In this document: positions 48,509 through 56,990 of the stretch, piece after piece
Layout: each line of letters opens with the position of its first letter
Position numbering within the stretch: the stretch's first letter is position 1
Assembly (NCBI RefSeq): GCF_014621775.1
Contig: NZ_CP061204.1
Span: 1,508,501 to 1,572,500 of the forward strand
Reading direction: 5' to 3'
Source: Stenotrophomonas sp. 169
GTDB taxonomy: Bacteria > Pseudomonadota > Gammaproteobacteria > Xanthomonadales > Xanthomonadaceae
DNA: 64,000 nt
Notes under the pieces: model-generated
What the model saw: only the letters and a program-made list of their open reading frames with translations
Database searches by the model: none
Told to the model about the DNA's origin: nothing
Made by a program: the position numbers and the translations under genes

Positions 48509-48725
48509 ATAGAGCCGACTTCAGTCGGCTGGCCTTTGGCATTTCGGTAGAGCCGACTTCAGTCGGCTGGCCTTTTGCGTTTCGGTAGAGCCGACTTCAG
48601 TCGGCTGGCCTTTTGCGTTTCGGTAGAGCCGACTTCAGTCGGCTGGCCTTTGGCGCGGTGCCGGCTGAAGCCGGCACTACCAGGGCGTGGTTCGCGCGGT
48701 GCCGGCTGAAGCCGGCACTACCAGG
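48509..48725. repeat. Composite SMAG array: four 38-bp units plus two inverted units
   Basis: Four plus-orientation units of exactly 38 bp start at 48509 (first base of GTAG changed), 48547, 48585 and 48623; each is an AGCCGACTTCAGTCGGCT palindrome followed by GGCCTTT(T/G)GC. Two minus-orientation units with a GCCGGCTGAAGCCGGC stem follow to 48725. The 289-bp gap between glmM and the yejM-like gene has nothing else. Confidence 0.88.
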
Positions 48726-48759
48726 CGATGCGGGCCCCGGCGTGAATGCATTGGCTGCC

Positions 48760-50619
48760 TTAGTGACGGCGGAAACGCGTCAGCGCATCCCATGCGTCGC
48801 GCACGCTGGCCGTGTCGGGTTGCTGCACGGGTAGCGGCAGATAGTTCGCTCCCAGCGCGGTGGCATTCCCGAACTTGTCGAATACATAGGTATCGTGGCC
48901 ATGCCGGATGCCGCGCTGTGACCAGCTTTCCACCAGCAGCGAGCGCGTTCCCGGCGGTGCGGGGGCCAGCAGGTCCTGCCCCGTGCTGAAATCCTCCAGC
49001 GGATTCTCACACCCCAGTGCATGGCGCAGCACCGTAGGCACCCAGTCTTCATGCGAGCTCATGCGTGCGTCATGCGCTGCATCGCGCCCCGGCCAATGCA
49101 GCACGAACGGCACCTGCAGCTGGTAGTCGGAGAAGTTGCCGTTGTGGCCCCAGTAGTTCAGGCCGAGATCATTGAACTCTTCGGCATGATCGCCGGTGAC
49201 CAGCACGATCGTGTTCTCGTCCATGCCCGCATCGCGCAGGCCCTGCAGCAGTTCACCCAGCAGGCTGTCTGCGTAGTGCACTGCCGTGCGGTACCGATTG
49301 CGTTCGGGCGTGGCGTCGTGGTCGTTGTCCAAGGCAAGGAAATCAATGTCCGGCGCCATCGGGCTGACCAGCGGCGGATAGTCTTTCGGCATGTGATAGG
49401 GTGCGTGGGTGGCGTCCAGGAAGGCAAAGCCGAACCACGGCGTGCCGGGCGGGCTTGCCTTGATCTCCGCTTGCAACGTCTGCACCACATGGCGGTCCCG
49501 CTCGGCGACGGACAGTGCCGACGGCGCGGTCTGCAGCAGGTCTCGCACATCGGCAAAGGCGGTACGGTCGAACTCCGGGCTGTACAACGGTGCACTGCCA
49601 TGGATGTGCAGCGCATACCCCTGTTGTTTCATCACCTGCAGCAGCAGCGAGCCACGCTGCTCGGCCAGCATCGGCTGCCAGTAGCCGCCGGGCAGGCCAT
49701 AGAGCAGGCCGAACAGGCCAAAGCGCGTGGCGTTGCCCGTGCTGTAGTGGTGGTCGAACACCTGCGAACGCGCAGCCAGTGCCCAGGTGTTGGGCATCGT
49801 CTGCGGATCAAGCGCGTCGGCGCGCAGCGATTCCATCACGACCATCAAGATGTTCCGGCGTTGGTGGCTCTGGCAGCGCAGTGGCGCCAGCGGCCAGTCC
49901 AGCTCGCTGAATCGTGGGTCGGGCAGGGCACTGGCGGGCTGGAGCACGGGGACACCGAGTGCGCGCATCTGGCGCTTGGCCGTGATCGGCTGCGCCCACG
50001 GAATGTACGCCCACTGGCTGACCACCGCGCGTTCGCCCCGTGCATCGTAGTAGGCCGTTGCCAGCTGGCCGACGCCCATCACCAGCGCTGCCACCAGCAA
50101 CGTGGCGGTCAGCACGCGCTGCGGCAGGCGGGCCGGCAGCAACCGCCAGCAGCTCCACGCAAGCAGGCCTTGTGCGATGAAGACCGCCACGAGCACGCCG
50201 GCCACCTGCAGCCAGTTCGTCCAGGACAGGCTGACCTGATCGTGCAGGGCGCCGCCGAAGACCATGTTGAGCACCAGGGCATTGATGTGGAACCGGTAGA
50301 GCGCGAACACCTTCGCATCGACCAGCAGCAGGCACAGCCACAGGCCTTGGCAGACAACGGCAGCCACCGTCAGTGCGCGCGTGCGGCGCGGCCACAGTCC
50401 GATCAACAGGGCCGGCAGCATCGTCAGCGCGCCGAATGCGAGGAAATGGCCGGGCAGGGCGATAGCCAGGTAGGCCTTGCCGAGGGTTCCGCCCGGATTG
50501 GCGGACCACGGCGCGTAGGACGCCACGATGGCGATGGCGATCAGCGCGTTGAGGAGGGTGAACAGCGATGCCCATGTCACTCGGGCGCGGCGTGTCAAAG
50601 GGCGTGCGGAGGCGTCCAT
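48760..50619 (-). CDS. yejM: YejM/LapC-like inner-membrane protein with sulfatase-type periplasmic domain
   Basis: A 619-residue protein of the DUF3413 plus sulfatase family. Five membrane helices (about 15-195) precede the alkaline-phosphatase-superfamily domain. E. coli YejM regulates LpxC stability through LapB and so sets LPS amount. Here possible metal ligands are Glu263 (VVMESLRAD), Asp477 and His478 (VTGDHAEEF) and His492, with Thr298 (STGNAT) as candidate nucleophile; the E. coli protein lacks the Asp-His pair as I recall it. Whether this one is a regulator, an active phosphatase/transferase, or both is open. Confidence 0.85.
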   Translation of the reverse strand: MDASARPLTRRARVTWASLFTLLNALIAIAIVASYAPWSANPGGTLGKAYLAIALPGHFLAFGALTMLPALLIGLWPRRTRALTVAAVVCQGLWLCLLLVDAKVFALYRFHINALVLNMVFGGALHDQVSLSWTNWLQVAGVLVAVFIAQGLLAWSCWRLLPARLPQRVLTATLLVAALVMGVGQLATAYYDARGERAVVSQWAYIPWAQPITAKRQMRALGVPVLQPASALPDPRFSELDWPLAPLRCQSHQRRNILMVVMESLRADALDPQTMPNTWALAARSQVFDHHYSTGNATRFGLFGLLYGLPGGYWQPMLAEQRGSLLLQVMKQQGYALHIHGSAPLYSPEFDRTAFADVRDLLQTAPSALSVAERDRHVVQTLQAEIKASPPGTPWFGFAFLDATHAPYHMPKDYPPLVSPMAPDIDFLALDNDHDATPERNRYRTAVHYADSLLGELLQGLRDAGMDENTIVLVTGDHAEEFNDLGLNYWGHNGNFSDYQLQVPFVLHWPGRDAAHDARMSSHEDWVPTVLRHALGCENPLEDFSTGQDLLAPAPPGTRSLLVESWSQRGIRHGHDTYVFDKFGNATALGANYLPLPVQQPDTASVRDAWDALTRFRRH

Positions 50620-50792
50620 GTCGGTCGGGGGTATCGTGCGGAATCAGAGGGGGAGTCGACAGGCAGCGCATGCCGGGCGCGCGCATTGTATCGATTTGTA
50701 TCCTCTGGTTGGCTGGCGGCAGGGGGCCGATCTGTCACAATGGCCATCCGCGCCAGCGTCTCTGCGCGGACCGTTCAATTGCCAGCCAGGAC

Positions 50793-51734
50793 ATGTTCGT
50801 GAGCCAGATCCCCACCCTCGACATCACCCGTTTTGACAGCGACCGCGACGCCTTCGTGGCCGAGCTGGGCGCCGCGTACCGCCAGTGGGGCTTCGCCGGC
50901 ATCCGCAATCACGGCATTCCGCAGGCCGAGATCGATGCGGCCTACGAGGTTTTCAAAGCTTTCTTTGCCCTGCCCGACGAAACCAAGCGCCAGTACCACG
51001 TGGCCGGTGGCGGTGGTGCGCGGGGCTATACCCAGTTCGGCGTCGAGACGGCGAAGGGTTCGCAGCATTTCGATCTGAAGGAGTTCTGGCATATCGGCCG
51101 GGAGATTCCGGATGATTCACCGTACCGTGAGGTGATGCCGCCGAATCTGTGGCCGAGTGAAGTGCCGGGCTTCCGTGAGGCGGGCTATGGCCTGTACCAG
51201 GCGCTGGACCACCTCGGTTCGCGCGTGCTGTCCGCGCTCGCGCTGCACATTGGTCTGGCGGAGGACTTCTTTGCCGACAAGACCAACCAGGGCAACTCGA
51301 TCCTGCGCCCGATCCATTACCCGCCGATCACCACCGACGACGTGCCGAACGTGCGCGCCGGCGCGCATGGTGACATCAATTTCATCACCCTGCTGGTGGG
51401 TGCCAGTGCCGCCGGCCTGGAAGTGCAGTCGCACGATGGCAAGTGGGTGCCGTTTACGTCGGACGCGGACACCATCGTGGTCAACATCGGCGACATGCTG
51501 CAGCGGCTGACCAACCACGTGTATCCGTCGACTATCCACCGGGTGGTGAATCCGCCGGGTGATCTTGCGCGCCAGCCGCGTTACTCGGTGCCGTTCTTCC
51601 TGCACCCGAACCCGGATTATCTGATCGACGTGCTGCCCTCGTGCATCACCCCGGAGAATCCGAGCCGGTACCCGGAACCGATCACCGCCCACGGTTTCCT
51701 CGAAGAGCGCCTGCGCGAGATCAAGCTGAAGTAG
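50793..51734 (+). CDS. Isopenicillin-N-synthase-like Fe(II)/2-oxoglutarate oxygenase
   Basis: A 313-residue non-haem iron oxygenase. The DIOX_N domain runs IPTLDITRFDSDRDAFV...GFAGIRNHGIP (1-115); the core has the iron ligands His192, Asp194 (AGAHGDINF) and His249 (TIHRVVN), and the 2-oxoglutarate Arg263/Ser265 (RYSVPFF). Substrate unknown; family members act on amino acids, antibiotics or plant hormones. Start ATG 50793 with AGGA upstream. Divergent from the yejM-like gene with 173 bp between. Confidence 0.9.
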   Translation: MFVSQIPTLDITRFDSDRDAFVAELGAAYRQWGFAGIRNHGIPQAEIDAAYEVFKAFFALPDETKRQYHVAGGGGARGYTQFGVETAKGSQHFDLKEFWHIGREIPDDSPYREVMPPNLWPSEVPGFREAGYGLYQALDHLGSRVLSALALHIGLAEDFFADKTNQGNSILRPIHYPPITTDDVPNVRAGAHGDINFITLLVGASAAGLEVQSHDGKWVPFTSDADTIVVNIGDMLQRLTNHVYPSTIHRVVNPPGDLARQPRYSVPFFLHPNPDYLIDVLPSCITPENPSRYPEPITAHGFLEERLREIKLK

Positions 51735-51770
51735 TAGGGTGCCCGGCCTGCGGCCGGACCGCTTCAGGGC

Positions 51771-51815
51771 AACAGCAACGGCGACAGCGACAGCGACAGC
51801 AACAGCAACGGCAAC
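51771..51815 (+). repeat. Hexanucleotide tandem repeat after the oxygenase gene
   Basis: Seven and a half copies of a (G/A)AC(A/G)GC hexamer (AACAGC, AACGGC and GACAGC variants), starting 37 bases after the oxygenase stop codon. No function seen. Confidence 0.85.
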
Positions 51816-51843
51816 CTCAAGAGCTGCAGGGCTGCTTGTTGGC

Positions 51844-52263
51844 GGGGCGGGGTGGGTTGGCGGGGGACGGCAAGGGCCGCATCCATGCGGGCCTCGTTTC
51901 GCGCCATCCATGGCGCTCAGCGCCCCCGCCAACCCACCCCGCCCCACCTTCGACAGGTCCACGGTGGCCTTGGTAGCGCCGACCCATGGTCGGCGAGCGC
52001 AGCGGGCCGTTGGCGGGAACATTCCGCCGAGCACGGCTCGGCGCTACAGATGGCGGCAATCCGTCGGGTGGAGGGGGCCCCTGAGTCAGGGGCGGCCGCG
52101 AAGCGGCGGGGTCTGGGAGCTGGTGAGACGGGGCCCACGGTTTGCGCAGCAAAGCGTGGGAGCGACAGCGCGAATGCGATGACGTGGACCCCGCCATGGA
52201 TGGCACGAAACGAGGCACGCAGGAGCGGCTCTTGCCGTCCCCCGCCCAGCCCCACCGCCCGGC
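51844..52263. repeat. Nested inverted-repeat region between the oxygenase gene and tpiA
   Basis: This is part of a 679-bp stretch (51735-52413) with no gene I can support. Perfect 23-bp arms at 51844-51866 and 51923-51945 form an inner inverted repeat. A longer imperfect inverted repeat pairs about 51844-51916 with about 52192-52263; shared blocks include GGGGGACGGCAAG, CCTCGTTTCG and CCATCCATGGCG on the opposite strands. Two SMAG palindromes (51973-51995 and 52025-52047) sit inside the large loop. Small frames here are products of the repeats. Confidence 0.75.
51973..52047. repeat. Two SMAG-type palindromes in opposite orientation
   Basis: 51973-51995 (+) has a GCCGACCCATGGTCGGC stem; 52025-52047 (-) has GCCGAGCACGGCTCGGC. 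Both are inside the larger inverted repeat upstream of tpiA. Confidence 0.8.
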
Positions 52264-52335
52264 CCCAAGCACGTAACCCGCTGTCAGAGCCCACCGCGAG
52301 GGGGCCCCCGCCCGTTCGACCACCCTCAAACCAAC

Positions 52336-52351
52336 GTGTAACCGGTTACTA
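52336..52351. promoter_or_regulatory. LacI/GalR-type operator upstream of tpiA
   Basis: GTGTAACCGGTTACTA contains the perfect 12-bp palindrome GTAACCGGTTAC (52338-52349) and matches the E. coli GalR/GalS consensus GTGTAANCGNTTACAC at all but the last two positions. It is about 63 bp before the tpiA start, at the edge of an AT-rich stretch (52365-52395) likely to hold the promoter. Confidence 0.5.
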
Positions 52352-52413
52352 CCCAACGGCGAATAATTTCATTCGTTATCATGTCCAGCTGATACGAAAC
52401 GGAGCCATCGCCC

Positions 52414-53169
52414 ATGCGCCGCAAGATCGTCGCCGGAAACTGGAAGCTGCACGGCAGCCGCGAATTCGCCACGTCCCTGGTCACCGACATCGCCAACGGC
52501 GCACCGGAGCAGGGCGTTGAACTGGTCATCCTGCCGCCCTTGCCGTACCTGGGCGAACTGGTCGACGATTTCGCCGACACCGCCGTCGCCTTTGGCGCGC
52601 AGGACGTCAGCAGCAATGAAAAGGGCGCGTACACCGGCGAAGTTTCCGCCGCGATGCTGCACGAGGTGGGCGCGCGCTACGGACTGGTGGGCCACTCCGA
52701 GCGGCGCCAGTTCCACCACGAAAGCAGTGAGCTGGTGGCGCGCAAGTTCGCTGCAGCGCTGCATGCCGGCCTGGTACCGGTCCTCTGTGTGGGGGAAACC
52801 CTGGAGCAGCGCGAAGCCGGACAGACCGAGAACGTGATCGCCAGCCAGTTGGCCCCGGTGCTCGCGCTGGTGGGCGGGCAGGGCTTCCAGAACGCCGTCG
52901 TCGCCTATGAGCCGGTGTGGGCCATCGGCACCGGACGCACCGCGAGCAAGGAGCAGGCGCAGGACGTGCACGCGTTCATCCGTGGCGAAGTAGCCAAGGT
53001 CGATGCTAGAATTGCCGATTCCCTGACCATCCTTTACGGTGGCAGCGTGAAGCCCGACAATGCCGCAGAGCTGTTCGCACAGCCCGACGTCGATGGTGGG
53101 CTGGTAGGTGGCGCCTCATTGGTGGCTGCCGATTTTCTGGCCATCGCCCAGGCGGCGGCTGCAACCTGA
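52414..53169 (+). CDS. tpiA: Triosephosphate isomerase
   Basis: It interconverts dihydroxyacetone phosphate and glyceraldehyde-3-phosphate. The 251-residue TIM barrel has Lys11 in AGNWKLHG, His94 in VGHSERR, the catalytic Glu166 in AYEPVWAIGTG, and the phosphate-binding YGGSVKPDNA. ATG 52414 begins the conserved MRRKIVAGNWK. secG follows after 28 bp. Confidence 0.97.
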   Translation: MRRKIVAGNWKLHGSREFATSLVTDIANGAPEQGVELVILPPLPYLGELVDDFADTAVAFGAQDVSSNEKGAYTGEVSAAMLHEVGARYGLVGHSERRQFHHESSELVARKFAAALHAGLVPVLCVGETLEQREAGQTENVIASQLAPVLALVGGQGFQNAVVAYEPVWAIGTGRTASKEQAQDVHAFIRGEVAKVDARIADSLTILYGGSVKPDNAAELFAQPDVDGGLVGGASLVAADFLAIAQAAAAT

Positions 53170-53197
53170 TTAGAAGTAGTCCGAGGACGGATTCCAG

Positions 53198-53653
53198 ATG
53201 CTGATGTTGATCCTCAATGTCGTTTACGTGCTGGTGGCAGTGGCCATGATCGCGCTCATCCTGATGCAGCGTGGTTCCGGTGCGGCCGCCGGTTCGGGCT
53301 TTGGTGCCGGTGCCTCGGGCACGGTGTTCGGCGCACGTGGTGCCTCGAACTTCATGTCGAAGTCGACCAAATGGCTGGCCGTGGTGTTCTTCGGTATCAG
53401 CTTGTTCATGGCCTGGTACGCCGGCCATGGCAGCCGCCCGGCGGCGCAGCAGGATCTCGGTCTGATGGCCGCGCCGGCCGCCAGCGTGCCGGCCGCCCCG
53501 GCAGGCGAGCGTCCGGCCACGGTGCCGGCAGCCAATGCCGTGCCGGTCCAGCAGCCCGCGCAGCAGCCGGTTCCGGCCGCGACTGTGCCGGCTCAGGCGG
53601 AATCTTCAAATTCTGGTGAAGAAAAGCAGCCGGAAGGCTCCCAGAAAGACTGA
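53198..53653 (+). CDS. secG: Preprotein translocase subunit SecG
   Basis: A small SecYEG subunit in the inner membrane. The 151-residue protein has two membrane helices (about 3-25 and 55-72) with the family block LILMQRGSGAAAGSGFGAGASGTVFGARGASNFM between them, and a long Ala/Pro/Gln-rich tail that is longer than in E. coli. tpiA-secG-tRNA-Leu-nuo is a common order. Confidence 0.95.
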   Translation: MLMLILNVVYVLVAVAMIALILMQRGSGAAAGSGFGAGASGTVFGARGASNFMSKSTKWLAVVFFGISLFMAWYAGHGSRPAAQQDLGLMAAPAASVPAAPAGERPATVPAANAVPVQQPAQQPVPAATVPAQAESSNSGEEKQPEGSQKD

Positions 53654-53660
53654 AGACGGT

Positions 53661-53704
53661 TACAATACGCCGCGCACTGGAATGATAGTCCAGCGCGATC
53701 GTAA
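53661..53704 (+). promoter_or_regulatory. Promoter -10 and leader hairpin of tRNA-Leu
   Basis: TACAAT at 53661-53666 is a good -10 with a GC-rich discriminator. A stem of CTGGA/TCCAG extended by GCGC pairs lies at about 53671-53697, just before the tRNA. The -35 is not clear. Confidence 0.5.
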
Positions 53705-53789
53705 GCCCAGGTGGCGGAATTGGTAGACGCACTACCTTGAGGTGGTAGCGACTTAGGTCGTAGGGGTTCGAGTCCCCTCTTGGGCACCA
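53705..53789 (+). tRNA. tRNA-Leu (GAG)
   Basis: An 85-base tRNA with a long variable arm and encoded CCA. The anticodon stem CTACC/GGTAG encloses the loop TTGAGGT, giving anticodon GAG, for codons CTC and CTT. It lies between secG and nuoA on the plus strand. Confidence 0.97.
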
Positions 53790-53812
53790 TTTAGTAAGTA
53801 AAGCGGGTACGT

Positions 53813-53831
53813 CCGGCGCGCTCTGCGCCGG
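53813..53831. other. GC-rich hairpin between tRNA-Leu and nuoA
   Basis: CCGGCGC (53813-53819) pairs with GCGCCGG (53825-53831) around a five-base loop, followed by GTAG. No T-run. It may be a degenerate SMAG or part of the nuo leader. Confidence 0.45.
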
Positions 53832-53905
53832 GTAGCGTTGTCCCCGTCCACTCCCCCATGCCAAAGCGCCTGCAGGCGCGGCGGCAGAGGCAAGAGAGAA
53901 TCGCT

Positions 53906-54262
53906 GTGCTGGCCGAATATTTGCCGTCTCTGCTGTTTCTGATCGTCGCCACCGGTATCGGCATTACGCTGATGCTGATTGGCCGATTCCTCGGCCCACG
54001 CCGTCCCGATCTGCAGAAGCTCTCGCCGTACGAATGCGGCTTCGAGGCTTTTGAAGACGCGCGCATGAAGTTCGATGTGCGCTATTACCTGATCGCGATC
54101 CAGTTCATCGTCTTCGATCTGGAAATCATCTTCATCGTGCCCTGGACCCAGGTCTTCATGGAGCTCGGCGCCCGTTCGCTGGTCACCATGGGTCTGTTCG
54201 TCGGCATGCTGTTCCTCGGCTTCATTTATGTCTGGAAGAAGGGAGCGCTGGAATGGGAGTGA
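53906..54262 (+). CDS. nuoA: NADH-quinone oxidoreductase subunit A
   Basis: A membrane subunit of complex I next to the quinone channel. The 118-residue protein has three helices and the block [26 protein letters not shown] 53906 is chosen to give [11 protein letters not shown], the xanthomonad N-terminus, with AGAGAG upstream; the ATG at 53858 would add an implausible basic extension. First gene of nuo; overlaps nuoB by ten bases. Confidence 0.93.
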   Translation: MLAEYLPSLLFLIVATGIGITLMLIGRFLGPRRPDLQKLSPYECGFEAFEDARMKFDVRYYLIAIQFIVFDLEIIFIVPWTQVFMELGARSLVTMGLFVGMLFLGFIYVWKKGALEWE

Positions 54263-54807
54263 TCCAAACTCTCGACGGCCTGATGAACAACCCGAGCCCC
54301 GAAGGGCGGGTTGACGACATCCTGCGGCCGGCCGGCGATAATCCGCTGCTGGAAAAAGGCTATGTCACCACCAGCGTCGATGCCCTGCTGAACTGGGCAC
54401 GTACCGGTTCGATGTGGCCGATGACCTTTGGTCTGGCCTGCTGCGCCGTTGAAATGATGCACGCCGGCGCTGCGCGCCTGGATCTGGACCGGTACGGCGT
54501 GGTGTTCCGCCCGTCGCCGCGCCAGTCCGACGTGATGATCGTGGCCGGTACGCTGGTCAACAAGATGGCCCCGGCGCTGCGCAAGGTCTACGACCAGATG
54601 CCGGACCCGAAGTGGGTCATCTCGATGGGCAGCTGCGCCAATGGCGGCGGTTATTACCATTATTCGTATTCGGTGGTCCGCGGTTGCGATCGCGTGGTCC
54701 CGGTGGACATCTATGTCCCGGGCTGCCCGCCGACTGCCGAGGCGCTTGTGTACGGGATCCTGCAGCTGCAGAAGAAGATCTGGCGTACGCAGACCATCGC
54801 CCGCTGA
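54253..54807 (+). CDS. nuoB: NADH-quinone oxidoreductase subunit B
   Basis: It holds the terminal cluster N2 that passes electrons to quinone. The 184-residue protein has the tandem Cys63-Cys64 in LACCAVEMM, Cys128 in [11 protein letters not shown] and Cys158 in VPGCPP, the four ligands of N2. Start ATG 54253 inside the end of nuoA. Confidence 0.97.
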   Translation: MGVIQTLDGLMNNPSPEGRVDDILRPAGDNPLLEKGYVTTSVDALLNWARTGSMWPMTFGLACCAVEMMHAGAARLDLDRYGVVFRPSPRQSDVMIVAGTLVNKMAPALRKVYDQMPDPKWVISMGSCANGGGYYHYSYSVVRGCDRVVPVDIYVPGCPPTAEALVYGILQLQKKIWRTQTIAR

Positions 54808-54842
54808 CCCTTCCCACCTTATCAAGAGCGCGCCAAGCCCCC

Positions 54843-55589
54843 ATGGCAGAGCAAGCATCCTTCATCGACCGACTTTCCGCCCGCTTCGCTGGCGGCCAGG
54901 TCATCGTGGTCGAACCCCGCGGCGAAGTGACGCTGGAAGTGCCTGCCGCCGATTGGCACGCCACCGCGCTGGCGCTGCGTGACGAATTTGGTTTCGAGCA
55001 GGCCGTTGACCTGTGCGGCGTCGATTATCTCGGCTACGGCTCTGACGAATGGGACACCGCAGACGTGTCTTCGCAGGGTTTCAGTCGCGGTGTCGAAGGC
55101 AAGGGCGCCGGCCGCTTCGCCTGGGGTGAGTTCCCCAGCGAAGAGGATGCCGGTGGCGCGCAGCCGCAGCACATGCCGACCCAGCGTTTCGCCGTGGTGG
55201 CGCAGGTGCGCTCGTACCAGCACAACCTGATGATGCACCTGCGCTGTTTCGCACCGAACGAAGGCTTGCCGGTGGTCGCGTCGCTGACCGACATCTGGCC
55301 GGGACTGAACTGGTTCGAGCGCGAAGCGTTCGACCTGTTCGGCGTGATCTTCGAAGGCCATCCGGACCTGCGCCGCATCCTGACCGACTATGGCTTTGTC
55401 GGTCATCCGTTCCGCAAGGACTTCCCGCTGATCGGCAACGTCGAAGTGCGCTACGACGAAGAAAAGAAGCGCGTGGTCTATGAGCCGGTCACCTCGGTGG
55501 AGCCGCGCGTCGGCGTGCCGCGCGTGATCCGTGACGACGCCCGCCTGCAGACCGCGGCCGGCGAGCGTTCGCAGGAGGCAGTGAAGTGA
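54843..55589 (+). CDS. nuoC: NADH-quinone oxidoreductase subunit C
   Basis: A peripheral-arm subunit of complex I, 248 residues. The family block [31 protein letters not shown] is present. Residues about 66-112 form a Gly/Asp/Glu-rich insertion ([14 protein letters not shown]... to AQPQHMPT) that many homologues lack. It is a separate gene, not fused to nuoD. Start ATG 54843. Confidence 0.95.
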   Translation: MAEQASFIDRLSARFAGGQVIVVEPRGEVTLEVPAADWHATALALRDEFGFEQAVDLCGVDYLGYGSDEWDTADVSSQGFSRGVEGKGAGRFAWGEFPSEEDAGGAQPQHMPTQRFAVVAQVRSYQHNLMMHLRCFAPNEGLPVVASLTDIWPGLNWFEREAFDLFGVIFEGHPDLRRILTDYGFVGHPFRKDFPLIGNVEVRYDEEKKRVVYEPVTSVEPRVGVPRVIRDDARLQTAAGERSQEAVK

Positions 55590-56893
55590 GTCAGTTCGAG
55601 CAGGCGCACCAGGCGTTCGCCAGCAACACGGCCGAGCGTCGGCAGGAAATCCGCAATTACACGATGAATTTCGGTCCGCAGCATCCGGCCGCGCACGGTG
55701 TGCTGCGCCTGATCCTGGAAATGGACGGCGAGACCATCATGCGTGCCGATCCGCATGTCGGCCTGCTGCACCGTGGCACCGAAAAGCTCGCCGAATCCAA
55801 GCCGTTCAACCAGTCCATTGGTTACATGGACCGCCTGGATTACGTGTCGATGATGTGCAACGAGCATGCTTACGTGCGTGCCATCGAGACCCTGATGGGA
55901 ATCGAGGCGCCGGAGCGTGCGCAGTACATCCGCACCATGTTCGACGAAATCACCCGCATCCTGAACCACCTGATGTGGCTGGGCTCCAATGCGCTCGATC
56001 TGGGCGCGATGGCGGTGATGCTGTACGCCTTCCGTGAGCGCGAAGAGCTGATGGACTGCTATGAAGCGGTCTCCGGCGCACGCATGCACGCTGCGTACTA
56101 TCGTCCGGGCGGCGTCTACCGCGATCTGCCGGACCATATGCCGAAGTACAAGGAGTCGCGCTGGCACAAGGGCAATGCCCTGAAACAGCTCAATGCATCG
56201 CGCGAAGGCTCGCTGCTGGACTTCATCGAGAACTTCACCAACGAATTCCCGGGTCGCGTCGACGAATACGAGACCCTGCTCACCGACAACCGAATCTGGA
56301 AGCAGCGTACCGTCGGTATCGGCGTGGTCACCCCGGAGCTGGCCCATCAGTGGGGCATGACCGGCGTGATGCTGCGTGGCTCGGGCATCGCCTGGGATCT
56401 GCGCAAGAAGCGCCCGTACGCGAAGTACGATGCCGTCGATTTCGACATCCCGCTGGGCAAGGAAGGCGATTGCTACGATCGTTATCTGTGCCGTGTGGCG
56501 GAAATGCGCGAATCCAACCGCATCATCAAGCAGTGCGTGGCGTGGCTGAAGGCCAACCCGGGCCCGGTGATCGTCAACAACTTCAAGGTCGCGCCGCCCA
56601 GCCGCGAGGCGATGAAGGACGACATGGAAGCGCTGATCCACCACTTCAAGCTGTTCAGTGAAGGCTACTGCGTGCCGGCTGGCGAGACCTATGCCGCCGT
56701 CGAAGCCCCGAAGGGTGAGTTCGGCTGCTACCTGATGTCCGATGGCGCGAACAAGCCGTTCCGCGTGCACCTGCGTGCGCCGGGCTTCGCCCATCTGTCC
56801 TCGATCGATTCGATCGTGCGCGGCCACATGCTGGCCGACGTGGTGGCGATGATCGGCACCTACGACCTGGTGTTCGGCGAGGTCGACCGGTGA
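55586..56893 (+). CDS. nuoD: NADH-quinone oxidoreductase subunit D
   Basis: The 49-kDa-type subunit that with NuoB forms the quinone site. The 435-residue protein has [14 protein letters not shown] with the quinone-site His near the start, [14 protein letters not shown] and the terminal FGEVDR. Start GTG 55586, overlapping nuoC in GTGA. Confidence 0.97.
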   Translation: MSQFEQAHQAFASNTAERRQEIRNYTMNFGPQHPAAHGVLRLILEMDGETIMRADPHVGLLHRGTEKLAESKPFNQSIGYMDRLDYVSMMCNEHAYVRAIETLMGIEAPERAQYIRTMFDEITRILNHLMWLGSNALDLGAMAVMLYAFREREELMDCYEAVSGARMHAAYYRPGGVYRDLPDHMPKYKESRWHKGNALKQLNASREGSLLDFIENFTNEFPGRVDEYETLLTDNRIWKQRTVGIGVVTPELAHQWGMTGVMLRGSGIAWDLRKKRPYAKYDAVDFDIPLGKEGDCYDRYLCRVAEMRESNRIIKQCVAWLKANPGPVIVNNFKVAPPSREAMKDDMEALIHHFKLFSEGYCVPAGETYAAVEAPKGEFGCYLMSDGANKPFRVHLRAPGFAHLSSIDSIVRGHMLADVVAMIGTYDLVFGEVDR

Positions 56894-56926
56894 ATCCGGC
56901 CGCCCTGACCCTCTTTCCTGCAGGCA

Positions 56927-56942
56927 GCCGGCGCAAGCCGGC
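56927..56942 (+). other. GCAA-tetraloop hairpin between nuoD and nuoE
   Basis: GCCGGC (56927-56932), GCAA, GCCGGC (56937-56942): a six-pair GC stem closed by a GNRA tetraloop, in the 97-bp gap inside the nuo operon. No T-run follows, so it is more likely an mRNA stability or processing element than a terminator. Confidence 0.55.
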
Positions 56943-56990
56943 GCCGCAGCATATGGAATTCCAAGACATGCATTTCGCTGAGGTCGGCCG

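Noticed and set aside
48509-48725. Possible CRISPR array
   Set aside because: The linkers are nearly identical and the period is 38 bp including them; it is a REP-like array.
51817-52356. Several overlapping frames of 100-220 codons on both strands
   Set aside because: They are created by the inverted repeats and GC bias; no ribosome sites or known domains.
53858-53905. ATG 53858 as the nuoA start
   Set aside because: It would add 16 strongly basic residues not seen in NuoA; GTG 53906 fits the family.
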